NCBI GenBank assembly: GCA_963770375.1 | Contig: CAVYPM010000028.1 | Coordinates: 372,001 to 436,000, forward strand | Origin: DASVBE01 sp963770375 | GTDB lineage: Bacteria > Actinomycetota > Actinomycetes > Streptosporangiales > Streptosporangiaceae | DNA length: 64,000 nt | Direction: 5' to 3' | In this document: piece after piece, positions 1-8,670 of the stretch | Numbering within the stretch: position 1 is the stretch's first letter | How the letters are laid out: every line of letters starts with the position of its first letter | Made by a program: the position numbers and the translations under genes | Notes under the pieces: model-generated | What the model saw: the letters and a program-made list of their open reading frames with translations, nothing else | Databases searched by the model: none | Told to the model about the DNA's origin: nothing

Positions 1-1
1 C

Positions 2-1465
2 GGGTTCCGGCTGATCGCGGCGATGAACCCGTTCGACGCGATCGGCACCGCCCGGGTGAGCCAGGCGGTGGCCGACCGGATCTGCCGGATCGTGCTCGGC
101 TACCAGGACGCCGCCGCGGAACGGGACATCACCACTGCGGTCAGCGGCGGGACCGGCCCCGGCGTGACGTTCGCGGTCGAGCTGACCCGGGCCACCCGGG
201 TGCACCCGGACATCCGGATGGGCGCCTCCGTGCGCGGGGCGATCGACCTGGTGCTGCTGCTGACCGGGCTGGTCCGGCTGCGCGGCGAGCCGGGCCTCAG
301 CCCGGAAACCGGTCTGGCCTGGGACACCGCCAGGGACGCCGCCTACGCGGCGCTGTCCGGCCGGATCCGGATCGCGGACGGCTGTGACCGCAGCCCGGAG
401 TCGGTGCTGGACGAGCTGCTCGCCGGGCTGTGGCCGGACCCGGACGCGGATCAGAACGGCGGCACCGGGACCGCACCCCCTGGCGGCCAGGGAAAAGCTG
501 ACGGCCTGCCGCCCGGCGCGGGCGGCAGGCCCGAGCGCGCATCCCGGTCCAGCCTGCGCCGGGACCGGCGGCGCGGCCCGGCGCGGCGCACCGCCAGCCG
601 GGCCGAGCTGGCTGCCCAGCACGCCGCGTTCGGCGACGTCTCGCCGGAGGTCGGCGAGCTGGACGAGGCCGCGCTGGCCCGGCTGCTCGAGCAGGACCCG
701 GACGCGGCCGCGACCCTGCTCGCGGACCTGGCGCTGGCCACCGACCAGGCACTGGCCGCGGCGGCGCGCCGGCTGGCCGCGCGGGTGTTCGTCCGGTTCG
801 CGTCCGGCGGCAGCCGCCCGGCCCGCGGCACCCGGCGGCTCGGGCCCGGCCGCGGCGACGGCGACCTGGACCTGGACCGCACCCTGGACCGGCTCAGCGG
901 CAGCTGGCCGCCGCCGCCCGCGGACCTGGTCACCCGGACCTGGCAGGCCCGCCGGCGGGCGCTGTGCCTGCTGATCGACACCAGCGGGTCGATGTCCGGG
1001 CTGGCCGTCGCGATCGCCGCGGTGGCCGCGTCCGCCGTCATGCTGGCCGCGGCCGGCCGGCACGACGCCGGGGTGATCGCGTTCTCCTCCGACGTCAGCG
1101 AGCTGCACTCGCCCGGATCCGGCCGCCCGCCCGGGGAGCTGGTCGGCGAGCTCGTCGCGCTGCGCGGGCACGGAACCACCGACCTGGCCGCCGCGCTGCG
1201 CGCCGCCGCCCGCCAGCTCGCGGGCTGCCGGGCGGACGAGCGGATGGTGATCCTGCTGTCCGACTGCCTGCGCACGGCCGGCGGCGACCCGGCCGCGGCG
1301 CTGTCCGGGATCGACCGGCTGCAGGTGCTCTGCCCGCTGCCGTCCGGGCCCGACCACCGGGCCGAGCAGGCCGCGGCCGCGCTGGCCCGCCGCGGCGGCG
1401 GGATCAGCCAGCCGGTCCGCCGCCTGGCGGACGTCGGCCCGGCGCTGACCCGCGCGCTGGGCTAA
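2..1465 (+). CDS. MoxR-type AAA+ ATPase fused to VWA domain (5' truncated)
   Basis: The gene begins upstream of the window; the frame is open from base 2 and 487 residues are visible. The first visible residues include AAMNP (a sensor-1-like strand) and ADRI with the arginine-finger position, followed by a lid-like helical segment, as in MoxR/magnesium-chelatase ATPases. A long Arg/Gly/Pro-rich linker (about residues 145-210) joins it to a C-terminal von Willebrand A domain whose MIDAS motif DTSGSMS starts near visible residue 326, with a later LLSDC segment. MoxR-VWA pairs act as metal- or cofactor-insertion chaperones. Here both halves are on one chain, as in bacterial chelatase-like proteins. 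The substrate is unknown. The fold assignment is clear; the cellular role is inference. Confidence 0.8.
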   Translation, partial: GFRLIAAMNPFDAIGTARVSQAVADRICRIVLGYQDAAAERDITTAVSGGTGPGVTFAVELTRATRVHPDIRMGASVRGAIDLVLLLTGLVRLRGEPGLSPETGLAWDTARDAAYAALSGRIRIADGCDRSPESVLDELLAGLWPDPDADQNGGTGTAPPGGQGKADGLPPGAGGRPERASRSSLRRDRRRGPARRTASRAELAAQHAAFGDVSPEVGELDEAALARLLEQDPDAAATLLADLALATDQALAAAARRLAARVFVRFASGGSRPARGTRRLGPGRGDGDLDLDRTLDRLSGSWPPPPADLVTRTWQARRRALCLLIDTSGSMSGLAVAIAAVAASAVMLAAAGRHDAGVIAFSSDVSELHSPGSGRPPGELVGELVALRGHGTTDLAAALRAAARQLAGCRADERMVILLSDCLRTAGGDPAAALSGIDRLQVLCPLPSGPDHRAEQAAAALARRGGGISQPVRRLADVGPALTRALG

Positions 1466-1603
1466 CCGGCGCCGGGGCTGACCGGCCCGTTTGGCCGCCG
1501 GGGTGTCATCTCGGGTACACCGGGAAGACCCAGGCGCCGGCCACGCTGACTGGTGGCGCGGCCCTGACTGCCCATATGCCCCCGGCTCGATGGAGACTTC
1601 CCG

Positions 1604-2087
1604 ATGACGGACATCGACGGCCTGCCGGTCGCAGGCGGCCGGCGGATCGCCCTGATCGCGCACGACAACAAGAAGCAGGACATGCTCGAGTGGGCCAGGT
1701 ACAACCAGGACCTGCTGGCTGATCACGAGCTGTTCGCCACCGCCACCACCGGCCATCTGCTGCAGGACCGGCTCGGCCTGCCGGTGACCTGCTTCCGCAG
1801 CGGCCCGTACGGCGGCGACCAGCAGATCGGCGCCCGGATCGCCGAGGGCGGGATCGACCTGCTGGTGTTCTTCTGGGACCCGCTGGAGCCGCACCCGCAC
1901 GACCCGGACGTGAAGGCCCTGCTCCGGGTCGCGGTGGTGTGCAACATCCCGGTCGCCTGCAACCGGGCCTCGGCCGACTTCATCATCTCCTCCCCGCTGA
2001 TGAACGCGGCCCCGCTGCCGCCGGACGCGGCCCCCGCCCCGCGCTCCTACCACGGCGGGCCTGACCGGCCCGGGCCGGGCCGGCTGA
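1604..2087 (+). CDS. mgsA: Methylglyoxal synthase
   Basis: Converts dihydroxyacetone phosphate to methylglyoxal plus phosphate, a cytosolic glycolytic bypass. The N-terminal IALIAHDNKK, the catalytic-loop GGDQQ (Asp72, equivalent to Asp71 of the E. coli enzyme), the FFWDPL and HPHDPDVKAL segments, and NIPVACNRASADFII are all family signatures. The ATG follows a GGAG motif. The expected C-terminus (about 150-160 residues) falls near 2060-2090, but there is no in-frame stop there: the frame stays open into the downstream gene up to 2896. The end given is therefore approximate, and a one- or two-base error near the 3' end is likely because stops in the other two frames lie at 2062 and 2085. Confidence 0.85.
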
Positions 2088-2120
2088 CCAGGCCGCGAGG
2101 CCGGAATGGAAGATGGCGCC

Positions 2121-2896
2121 ATGACGTGGATCGAGCTCGACGGGGCCGTGAACGTGCGGGACGTGGGCGGGCTGCCCACCACCGACGGCGGCAAGATCGC
2201 CGAAGGGCGGCTGCTGCGCAGCGACAACCTGGACAGCCTGACCCCCGCCGACGTGCACCGGCTGGTCACCGAGCGGGGCCTGACCACGGTCGTCGACCTG
2301 CGCAGCACGCGAGGAACACGCGGCGGCCACGCCCGGCCCGCTGGCCGCGGTCGGCTCGGTGCGGCACGTCCAGCTCTCGCTGCTGCCCGAGCTTGGCGTG
2401 CTGGCCGACACGCTGGGCGGCACGCTGGCGATCCGCACCGAGCAGGCCCTGGCTCTCTGCCCGTCGGACGTCCGCGCCGGGTTCTATCTCGGCTATCTCG
2501 AATACCGGCCGGCCGGGGTCGTCGAGCGCGCTGCGCAGCATCGCGGCCTCGCCGGGCGCGGCGCTGGTGCACTGCGCCGCGGGCAAGGACCGTACCGGCG
2601 TGATCGTGGCGATGGCGCTGTCCGTGGCCGGGGCCGAGCCGGCCGCGATCACGGCCGACTACGCGGCCAGCGCTGACCGGATCGGCGCGATCCTGGCCCG
2701 GCTGCGCGGCCAGACCGCCTACTCAGAAGGGGTGGAGAAGGTCGACACCGCCGAGCAGACCCCTCGGGCGGAGACCATGGACGCGTTCCAGACCGAGCTG
2801 GCCGCCCGGTACGGCGGCGCGGACGGCTGGCTGGCCGGGTACGGCTTCGGCGCGGACGACGCGGCCGCGCTGCGGGCCCGGCTTCGCGACGGCTGA
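2121..2896 (+). pseudogene. Tyrosine-protein phosphatase (PtpB/DSP3 family), frame broken twice
   Basis: The N-terminus carries VNVRDVGGLPT and LLRSDNLDSL, typical of bacterial Y_phosphatase3 proteins. The P-loop HCAAGKDRTG gives the C-x5-R catalytic signature and the C-terminus ends as ALRARLRDG. These parts lie in three successive frames. The breaks fall near 2310 (after VVDLRST) and near 2530 (before ALRSIAASP). Both are +1 shifts, and both are repaired by adding one CG or GC to a short CGCG/GCGC run. The start at 2121 is preferred over 2106 because GGAAG lies just upstream. The product would dephosphorylate Tyr or Ser/Thr phosphoproteins, possibly phosphoinositides. It may be intact in the real genome. 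Confidence 0.75.
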
Positions 2897-2899
2897 GCG

Positions 2900-3624
2900 T
2901 CAGACGCGCGCAGCCGCGGGGACGGGCTGAGCGAGCGGCCGCGGCGCGACGGCCAGCCGGGGCCCGTCCATCCACGTCCCGGCCTGCTTGACCCGGCGCA
3001 GGATCGGCGAGATCTCCAGCTGCCGGACCCCGGGCGCGGCCCCGATCCTGGTCGTCACGTACCGGTAGAGCGCCTCGGTGTCCCGGCAGATCACCGCGGC
3101 GATCAGGTTGCAGGCGCCGGTGATCGCCGACACGAACGGCACCTCCGCGTGCCCGGCGAGCAGCTCACCCGTCTCCTCCAGCCGGGCCTGCTGATGATCT
3201 CGTGCGCGGTCAGCGTCAGCACCTGCCCCGCCGCGGGCAGCCGCTGCAGCAGGTCGTCGCGCTGCCGGGAGGTCAGCGAGCGGACCGAGCAGACCAGCTC
3301 CGAGCCGCCCGCGCTGATCGTCACCCAGGACACGTCGTCCCGGCGGGCCAGCGCCTCGGCCAGCCGGGTGGCCGAGCCCGGCCGGCAGCCGACCCGGACG
3401 AACCAGTCCGACTGACCGAGCCGCCGCGGGTTGACCATGGCCACCACCCGCATGATCCCGTCGCCGCGCAGCCGCCGGTAGCGCCGCGCAACGGTCTGCT
3501 CGGACACGCCGAGGACCTCCGCGATCCGGGCGAACGGCAGCCGCGGCCCGACCTGCAGGCCCTGGATGATTTTCAGGTCGAGCGTGTCCAGTTCCGCGGA
3601 TTCACGCATCGGGAACTTGCTCAT
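2900..3624 (-). pseudogene. Lrp/AsnC family regulator with two AsnC ligand domains, one frameshift
   Basis: Reads as an N-terminal AsnC winged helix (LDTLDLKIIQGLQ, then a recognition helix around VSEQTVARRYRRL), a first ligand-binding AsnC domain and a second one (FVSAITGACNLIAAV, ending QLEISPILRRVKQAG). The frame breaks near 3186, where adding one G to a GG run restores ISRPGLEETGELLAGHAEV. About 240 residues are recovered. It is divergent from the DHA2 efflux pump at 3721 and may control it, and it is convergent with the phosphatase at 2896. A TAGTTT box sits 6 nt before the ATG, so the mRNA is probably leaderless. The regulator family is certain; the effector and targets are unknown. Confidence 0.8.
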
Positions 3625-3630
3625 GGAGGA

Positions 3631-3636
3631 AAACTA
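3631..3636 (-). promoter_or_regulatory. -10 box for leaderless AsnC-type regulator transcript
   Basis: TAGTTT reading leftwards, 6 nt before the ATG at 3624. No Shine-Dalgarno motif can fit in that space. Confidence 0.45.
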
Positions 3637-3720
3637 CAGCAGGCTCTTTCTGAGTGGCGCATGGTGCCGGGCTGGGGCAGCCTCGGCGGGTAACCGGGAC
3701 CTCGCCAAGGGAGCTCATCC

Positions 3721-5295
3721 ATGCGCAAGTGGCTGCCGCTGACCGCGGTCTGCCTCGGCACGTTCATGCTGCTGGTGGACGTGACGATCGTCACCGTCGC
3801 GCTGCCCGGCATGGCGGCCGGCCTGTCCGCCTCGTTCTCCGCCCTGCAGTGGGTCGTCGACGGCTACGCGCTGGCCCTGGCCGCGCTGCTGCTCACGGCC
3901 GGCGCGGTGGCCGACCGGTACGGCCGCCGGGCCGTGTACCTGGCCGGCCTGGCCACTTTCGCGGCCGCGTCCGCCGCCTGCGGCCTGGCCGCCGGCGCGC
4001 CGCTGCTGGTCGCGGCCCGTATCGTGCAGGGCGCGGCCGCGGCCGCCATGTACGCGACCACGATCGCGCTGCTGAACTCGGCCTACACCGGCCGGGACCG
4101 CGGCGTGGCCTACGGCGTGTGGGGCGCGGTGTCCGGCGCCGCCGCCGCGGCCGGGCCGCTGCTCGGCGGGATCCTCACCCAGGGCCTGTCCTGGCGGTGG
4201 ATCTTCTTCGTCAACCTGCCGGTCTGCGCCGCCGCGATCGCGGCGACCCTGCGCGCCTTCACCGGCGGCCGGCCCGCGCACCTGGCCGGGCCCGGCCAGG
4301 TGCGCGGGCACGGGCCGCTGCCCCGGCTCGACCTGCCCGGCGCAGTGGTGTTCACCGCCGCCGCGGCGGCGGTAACCGGCGGGCTGATCCGCGCCGCGGC
4401 GGACGGCTGGGGCGGCGGGCTGGTGACCGGGCTGCTGGCCGCCGGCGCCGTGCTGTTCGTGCTGTTCGGCCTGATTGAGCGGCGCTGCCCGGACCCGCTG
4501 CTCGACCTGGCCCTGCTCCGCCGCCCGGCGTTCGCGGCGGCGCTGGCCACCGCGCTGCTGATGAACGCCGCCGCGTTCGCCTACCTGCCGTACACCTCGC
4601 TGTGGCTGCAGACCGTGGTCGGGCTCGGCCCGATCCGGGCCGGGCTGGCCGGCACCGCGCCGCTGTCGCTGGCCGCGTTCGTGCTCAGCGCGCTGATCGG
4701 CCGCTGGCTGCACGCCGCTAACCCGCGCTGGCTGGTGGGCGGCGGCATGCTGCTGATCGGCACCGGCGCGCTGCTCCAGAGCAGGCTGTACGCACAGTCG
4801 GGTGGGATGGCCCTGCTTCCCGGGCTGATCGTGGCGGGCGCGGGCGTCGGGCTGGCCACCGCGGCGCTGGTCTCGCACGCGATGGCCGCGGTCCCCCAGC
4901 GGTCCGGCGGGATGGCGGCCGGCGCCGTGAACACCGCCCGCCAGCTGGGCTTCACGTTCGGCGTCGCGGTCGTCGGCAGCGTGTTCGCGGGCCGGCTGGC
5001 CAGTCACCTGGCGGCCGCGGGCCACCGGTCCGGCGCGCTGGCCCAGGCGGTGGGGGGCGGGCAGACCCGCGCCGTGCTGGCCCATACACCCGCCGCGGGC
5101 CGGGCCAGCGTCGAGGCGGCGGTCCGCGCCGCATCAGCGTACGGCTTGCACATCGGCCTGCTGGTGGCCGGCGGGCTCGGTCTGGTCGGCGGCATGGTGG
5201 CGCTGGCCGCGCTGAAGCGGCACCCGGCGGCCGGGCCAGCCGCGGGCCAGGTCCCTGCCTCCCAGGCCGTGCCGGAGCCGGGGGCACGGCTCTGA
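3721..5295 (+). CDS. MFS drug efflux transporter, DHA2 (EmrB/QacA) family, 14 TM
   Basis: 524 residues with 14 predicted hydrophobic helices. The DHA2 signatures are LVDVTIVTVALP in TM1, motif A GAVADRYGRR after TM2, motif C-like GAVSGAAAAAGPLLGG in TM5, and WRWIFFVNLP. It is a proton-driven multidrug or metabolite exporter in the cytoplasmic membrane. It diverges from the Lrp/AsnC-type gene at 3624 across 96 bp, the usual arrangement for an Lrp-controlled exporter. No substrate can be read from the sequence. Confidence 0.88.
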   Translation: MRKWLPLTAVCLGTFMLLVDVTIVTVALPGMAAGLSASFSALQWVVDGYALALAALLLTAGAVADRYGRRAVYLAGLATFAAASAACGLAAGAPLLVAARIVQGAAAAAMYATTIALLNSAYTGRDRGVAYGVWGAVSGAAAAAGPLLGGILTQGLSWRWIFFVNLPVCAAAIAATLRAFTGGRPAHLAGPGQVRGHGPLPRLDLPGAVVFTAAAAAVTGGLIRAAADGWGGGLVTGLLAAGAVLFVLFGLIERRCPDPLLDLALLRRPAFAAALATALLMNAAAFAYLPYTSLWLQTVVGLGPIRAGLAGTAPLSLAAFVLSALIGRWLHAANPRWLVGGGMLLIGTGALLQSRLYAQSGGMALLPGLIVAGAGVGLATAALVSHAMAAVPQRSGGMAAGAVNTARQLGFTFGVAVVGSVFAGRLASHLAAAGHRSGALAQAVGGGQTRAVLAHTPAAGRASVEAAVRAASAYGLHIGLLVAGGLGLVGGMVALAALKRHPAAGPAAGQVPASQAVPEPGARL

Positions 5296-5383
5296 CCTGC
5301 GACGCGATGTATCTGACCGGCTGGCGGGTGCTCTTCACCAGTACCCGGGCAGCCCGCCCGGGCCGTTATCCGAGGGGGATCGC

Positions 5384-5629
5384 ATGTCCGAGCTCAACCC
5401 GCAGCCGCTGCCGCCCAAGGAGATCCGCATCACCGCCCCCGCCGGGGTGCTCACGAACCTGGACGCGTTCCAGAAGGCCCAGGCCGCTGTGCTCAATCAG
5501 GCCGGCTGCCCGAACTGCCATTCCGGGCTCCGGCTGATCTGGCAGGAGTTCTCCGAGTACGAGATCGACGTGGAAGGGCGGGTCAGCCCGGTCCGCGGCG
5601 TGGCCGGCCCGGTCGCCGGGATGGGCTGA
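5384..5629 (+). CDS. Small LNPQPLPP protein with a CPNCHSG motif, candidate MNIO substrate or partner
   Basis: 81 residues, preceded by a strong GAGGGGG ribosome site. The N-terminus has the proline-rich motif LNPQPLPPKE (residues 4-13). A helical middle (LTNLDAFQKAQAAVLNQAG) leads into Cys42-Pro-Asn-Cys45-His46. The acidic YEIDVEG follows, then a Gly/Val/Pro tail. The stop is only 2 nt from the GTG of the DUF692 enzyme at 5632, so the two are translationally coupled. DUF692 (MNIO) enzymes modify cysteine-containing precursor peptides, so this protein could be the precursor or a Zn/Fe-binding partner. It has no obvious signal peptide. The precursor role is inference from context and the CxxCH motif. 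Confidence 0.75.
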   Translation: MSELNPQPLPPKEIRITAPAGVLTNLDAFQKAQAAVLNQAGCPNCHSGLRLIWQEFSEYEIDVEGRVSPVRGVAGPVAGMG

Positions 5630-5631
5630 CC

Positions 5632-6960
5632 GTGCCCTGGTCGCGGCTCGATCTCGGGGTCGGGCTGGTCGCCGCGGCCGGAGCGGACCTGCTCTGGCCC
5701 GGCGTCGCCGGCCTGGCCGACGTGGTCGAGATCGAGCCGCAGACCATGTGGCGGCCGCTCCCGGGCGGCGGCTGGCAGCTCAGCGAGGCCGCCTACGAGT
5801 GGGCGGCCGGGCTGGGCCTGCCGGCGCTGGCGCACGGGGTGGCGTTCCCGGTGGGCGGCTGCCAGCCGCCGGACCCGGCGGGCGTGGCGCTGACCGCCGA
5901 GTCGGCCCGGCGGGTGGACGCTGCGCACTGGAGCGAGCACCTGTCGTTCAACCGGGCCGCGCCCGCTGGTTCTGGCGGCGGGGTGATCGACGCGGGCTTC
6001 TTCCTGCCGCCCGCGCAGTCTCCTGACGGCGTGGCGCGGGCCGCCGGGCACGTGGCCGCCTACCAGGCCGCGTCCGGCCTGCCGTTCCTGATCGAGACCG
6101 GGGTCAGCTACCTGCAGCCGCGGCCCGGCGAGCTGTCCGACGGCGCGTTCGTCGGCGGGGTGGCCGAGGCCGCGGACTGCGGCATCCTGCTCGACCTGCA
6201 CAACCTGCTGGCCAACGAGCGCAACGGCCGCCAGCCGGTGGACGGCGTGCTGGCCGAGCTGCCGCTGGACCGGGTGCTCGAGGTGCACCTGGCGGGCGGG
6301 TTCGAGGCGCGGGGGTTCTGGCTGGACGCGCACCACGGGCCGCCGGACGAGGAGCTGCTCGCGCTGGCCGCCCGGGTGCTGCCGCGGCTGCCGAACCTGC
6401 GGGCGCTGATCTGGGAGGCGGTGCCGGAGTCGCTGGCCGCGCTGGGCGTTGGCGGGGTCCGGGCCATCCTGACCCGGCTGCACCGGCTGTGGGACACCGC
6501 CGTGGACGGGCGCGGGCGCGGCCGCGCGACGGTGATCACTGAGTCCGGGCGGCCGGGACAGCGGAGTACGGAGGCGGCGGCGCCGGTCCGCCCGGCCGGG
6601 CCGGGCGGTTCTGGGGCGGGTGCCGGGGCCGGTGGCGGCGACGCGGCCGGGGAGGCCGATCTGGCCTGGGAAAATGGCCTGGCCGCGTACACGTCACGGT
6701 TCAGCGACCAGCCGCCGTCCGGCGATCCCGGCCTGGGCCTGCTGCGCTGGCTGTCCGATCAGGCCCGGCTGAGCCAGCTCGCGCTGGCCCGGCCCGACCT
6801 GCTGCGGCCGCTGCTCGCCGCGGACGGTCCGGACGCCACCGAGCGGCTGCTGCTCGGCTATTTCGGGGCCCGGCCGCCGCGGCTGTGGCCCGCCGAGGAG
6901 GGCGCGCAGTTCGCTGCCTGGCTGGCCGGCCGGGGCGGCCAATCTGCGGGTTGCTGCTGA
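5632..6960 (+). CDS. DUF692 / MNIO family multinuclear iron oxidative enzyme with C-terminal extension
   Basis: 442 residues starting at a GTG 2 nt after the upstream stop. The TIM-barrel metal-site motifs of DUF692 are visible in order: LAHGVAFPVGG (His68), WSEHLSF (100-106), LIETGVSYL (Glu155), LLDLHNLLAN (187-196), EVHLAGG (His219), DAHHG (232-236) and WEAVPESL (Glu262). Characterised relatives (MbnB, TglH, ChrH) use two or three irons and O2 to rebuild cysteine residues in peptides. After residue 295 comes a Gly/Ala/Pro linker, then a separate helical domain (about 345-440, with LAAYTSRFSD and LARPDLLRPLL). This may replace the separate partner protein of other MNIO operons. Pairing with the CxxC gene supports a RiPP-like or metal-homeostasis role. 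Confidence 0.85.
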   Translation: MPWSRLDLGVGLVAAAGADLLWPGVAGLADVVEIEPQTMWRPLPGGGWQLSEAAYEWAAGLGLPALAHGVAFPVGGCQPPDPAGVALTAESARRVDAAHWSEHLSFNRAAPAGSGGGVIDAGFFLPPAQSPDGVARAAGHVAAYQAASGLPFLIETGVSYLQPRPGELSDGAFVGGVAEAADCGILLDLHNLLANERNGRQPVDGVLAELPLDRVLEVHLAGGFEARGFWLDAHHGPPDEELLALAARVLPRLPNLRALIWEAVPESLAALGVGGVRAILTRLHRLWDTAVDGRGRGRATVITESGRPGQRSTEAAAPVRPAGPGGSGAGAGAGGGDAAGEADLAWENGLAAYTSRFSDQPPSGDPGLGLLRWLSDQARLSQLALARPDLLRPLLAADGPDATERLLLGYFGARPPRLWPAEEGAQFAAWLAGRGGQSAGCC

Positions 6961-6990
6961 AATCCCGGCTGGCCGGGCAGAATGTGCAGC

Positions 6991-7743
6991 ATGGCGAACG
7001 ACCCCGCGGGCCGGGCTCCGACTCCGCCAGGGCCGCGGACCCGCGGCGGCTGGGTTCCGGTGGGCACCGCGGCGGCCCGGCGGGCCGGGCACAGCGACCA
7101 TGTGACCGCCAAGGGGCTGCGGACGCGCGAGGACCTGCTGGCCGCCGCGCGCCGGGTCTTCGAGCGGGACGGCTACCTGGACACCAGGGTCGCTGACATC
7201 ACCGCCGAGGCCGGCGTCTCGCACGGCAGCTTCTACACGTACTTCTCGTCCAAGCAGGACGTGTTCCGTGCCATCGCGCGGGACATCGGCCAGCAGTTCG
7301 AGGCTGCCGTCGCGCCGTCCGCCGCCGACCGGGTGGCCAGCACGTTCGACGCGCTGGACGCGGCCAACCGGCGCTACCTGGAGGTCTACCGGGCCAACAG
7401 CGTGATGTGGGCGCTGGTCGAGCAGGTCGCCACGATCGATCAGGACATTCACAAGCTGCGGCTGGCCGGGCGGCGGCACCACGTGGAGCGGGTGGCCAGG
7501 ATCATCCGCCGCTGGCAGGAGGCGGGGCTGGCCGACCCGGACCTGGACCCGCGGGTCACGGCCGGCGCGCTGAGCTCGATGCTGTCGAATTTCGCCTACT
7601 GGTGGCTGGCGGGCGGGGACGACTACGACGACGAGACCGCCGCGCGGACGCTGACCCAGCTGTGGGCGAGGGCGCTGGGACTGCGGCATGCGCCCGAGCC
7701 CGCGTCGGCCGGGCAGGCTGATCACGGCACGAAGCGCGGCTGA
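6991..7743 (+). CDS. TetR family transcriptional regulator
   Basis: About 250 residues. The N-terminal HTH reads RTREDLLAAARRVFERDG, then VADITAEAGVSHGSFYTYF. The C-terminal ligand-binding domain is all-helical (MWALVEQVATIDQDIHKLR, SMLSNFAYWWLAGGDD). It lies directly upstream of the enoyl-CoA hydratase at 7847, with an operator-like palindrome at 7789-7809 between them. A second copy of that palindrome lies in the CoA-transferase/FadE divergent promoter at 12814. It is therefore probably an acyl-CoA- or substrate-responsive repressor of the local catabolic genes. ATG 6991 is preferred; 6982 is an alternative. Confidence 0.88.
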   Translation: MANDPAGRAPTPPGPRTRGGWVPVGTAAARRAGHSDHVTAKGLRTREDLLAAARRVFERDGYLDTRVADITAEAGVSHGSFYTYFSSKQDVFRAIARDIGQQFEAAVAPSAADRVASTFDALDAANRRYLEVYRANSVMWALVEQVATIDQDIHKLRLAGRRHHVERVARIIRRWQEAGLADPDLDPRVTAGALSSMLSNFAYWWLAGGDDYDDETAARTLTQLWARALGLRHAPEPASAGQADHGTKRG

Positions 7744-7788
7744 CTTCAGGTGCCGCCGGCGGCTGGGCCGGCGGTGGGGTCCGTTGCC

Positions 7789-7809
7789 TATCGACAACGA
7801 TGTCGAATA
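7789..7809. promoter_or_regulatory. Operator-like palindrome, copy 1 (acyl-CoA regulon)
   Basis: TATCGACA-ACGA-TGTCGAATA: 8-nt arms around a 4-nt spacer with one imperfection. It lies 38-58 nt upstream of the enoyl-CoA hydratase start and just after the TetR gene. It shares TCGAYAAMGATGTCGA with the site at 12814-12834. Confidence 0.6.
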
Positions 7810-7846
7810 GGCTCGTGAGGCCGCGAGACCGGGAAGCGGGGTGCCC

Positions 7847-8670
7847 ATGTCACCTGATTCGGCTCCGCCGGCGGGCGCCCTGGCGGGCGACGTCGCCGTT
7901 GAGGTCTCGCCTGGCTACGTGGCCACGGTCGAGCTGCGGCGGCCCCCGGACAACTTCTTCGACGTCGCGATGATCCGCGCGCTCGCCGACGCCTACCAGG
8001 CCCTCGACGACGACCCGGCGTGCCGCGTCATCGTCCTCTGCGCCGCGGGCAAGCACTTCTGCGCCGGCGCCAACCTCGGCCCGGCGGAGCCTGCCGCGCC
8101 ATCCGGCCGGCCGGCCAGCCCGCTGGGCGTGGTGTCGGAGCTGTACGCCGAGGCGGTCCGGCTGTTCGAGGCCCGCACCCCGGTGATCGCCGCGGTCCAG
8201 GGCGCGGCCGTCGGCGGCGGCCTGGGACTGGCCTGCTCGGCCGACTTCCGGGTCGCCGCGCCGGAGGCCAGGTTCGCCGCGAACTTCGCGAGGCTCGGCT
8301 TCCACCAGGGCTTCGGCCTGACGGTGACGCTGCCCGGCGATCATCGGCGAGCAGCGCAGCCTGGAGATGCTGTACACCGGGCGCCGGGTCCGCGGCGAGG
8401 AAGCGGCCCGGATCGGGCTCGCCGACCAGCTGGTCCCGGCCGATCAGCTGCGGTCGGCCGCGTACGAGCTGGCCGCCGAGATCGCCGCCTCGGCCCCGCT
8501 TGCGGTCCGGTCCATCAGGGAGACCATGCGCGGTCACCTCGCCGCCGAGGTCCGCGCCGCCACCGAACGCGAGGGCGCCGAGCAGAACCGCCTGCGCCAG
8601 ACCGCCGACTTCCGCGGAGGGCATCGCGGCCACCGCCCAGCGCCGCCCGCCCCGCTTCGAGGGCCGGTGA
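7847..8670 (+). pseudogene. Enoyl-CoA hydratase/isomerase (crotonase), two frameshifts
   Basis: Crotonase-fold beta-oxidation enzyme hydrating a 2-enoyl-CoA. Visible parts are RPPDNFFDVAMIRALADA, the first oxyanion motif HFCAGANLG, the second GAAVGGGLGLACSADFRV, then SLEMLYTGRRVRGEEAARIGLADQLV and the C-terminal RRPPRFEGR. The frame is lost near 8337 and near 8622, both +1 shifts that one restored GC in a GCGCG run would repair (giving LPGAIIGEQRS and DFRAEGIAATA). GTG 7841 is an alternative start. The stop overlaps the GTG of the next gene (GTGA), so the two are coupled. Probably an operon with the FadE and hydrolase genes downstream. Confidence 0.8.

Noticed and set aside
1604..2896. A methylglyoxal synthase-phosphatase fusion protein
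   Set aside because: The join region is low-complexity shadow sequence. The phosphatase has its own start and N-terminus in another frame.
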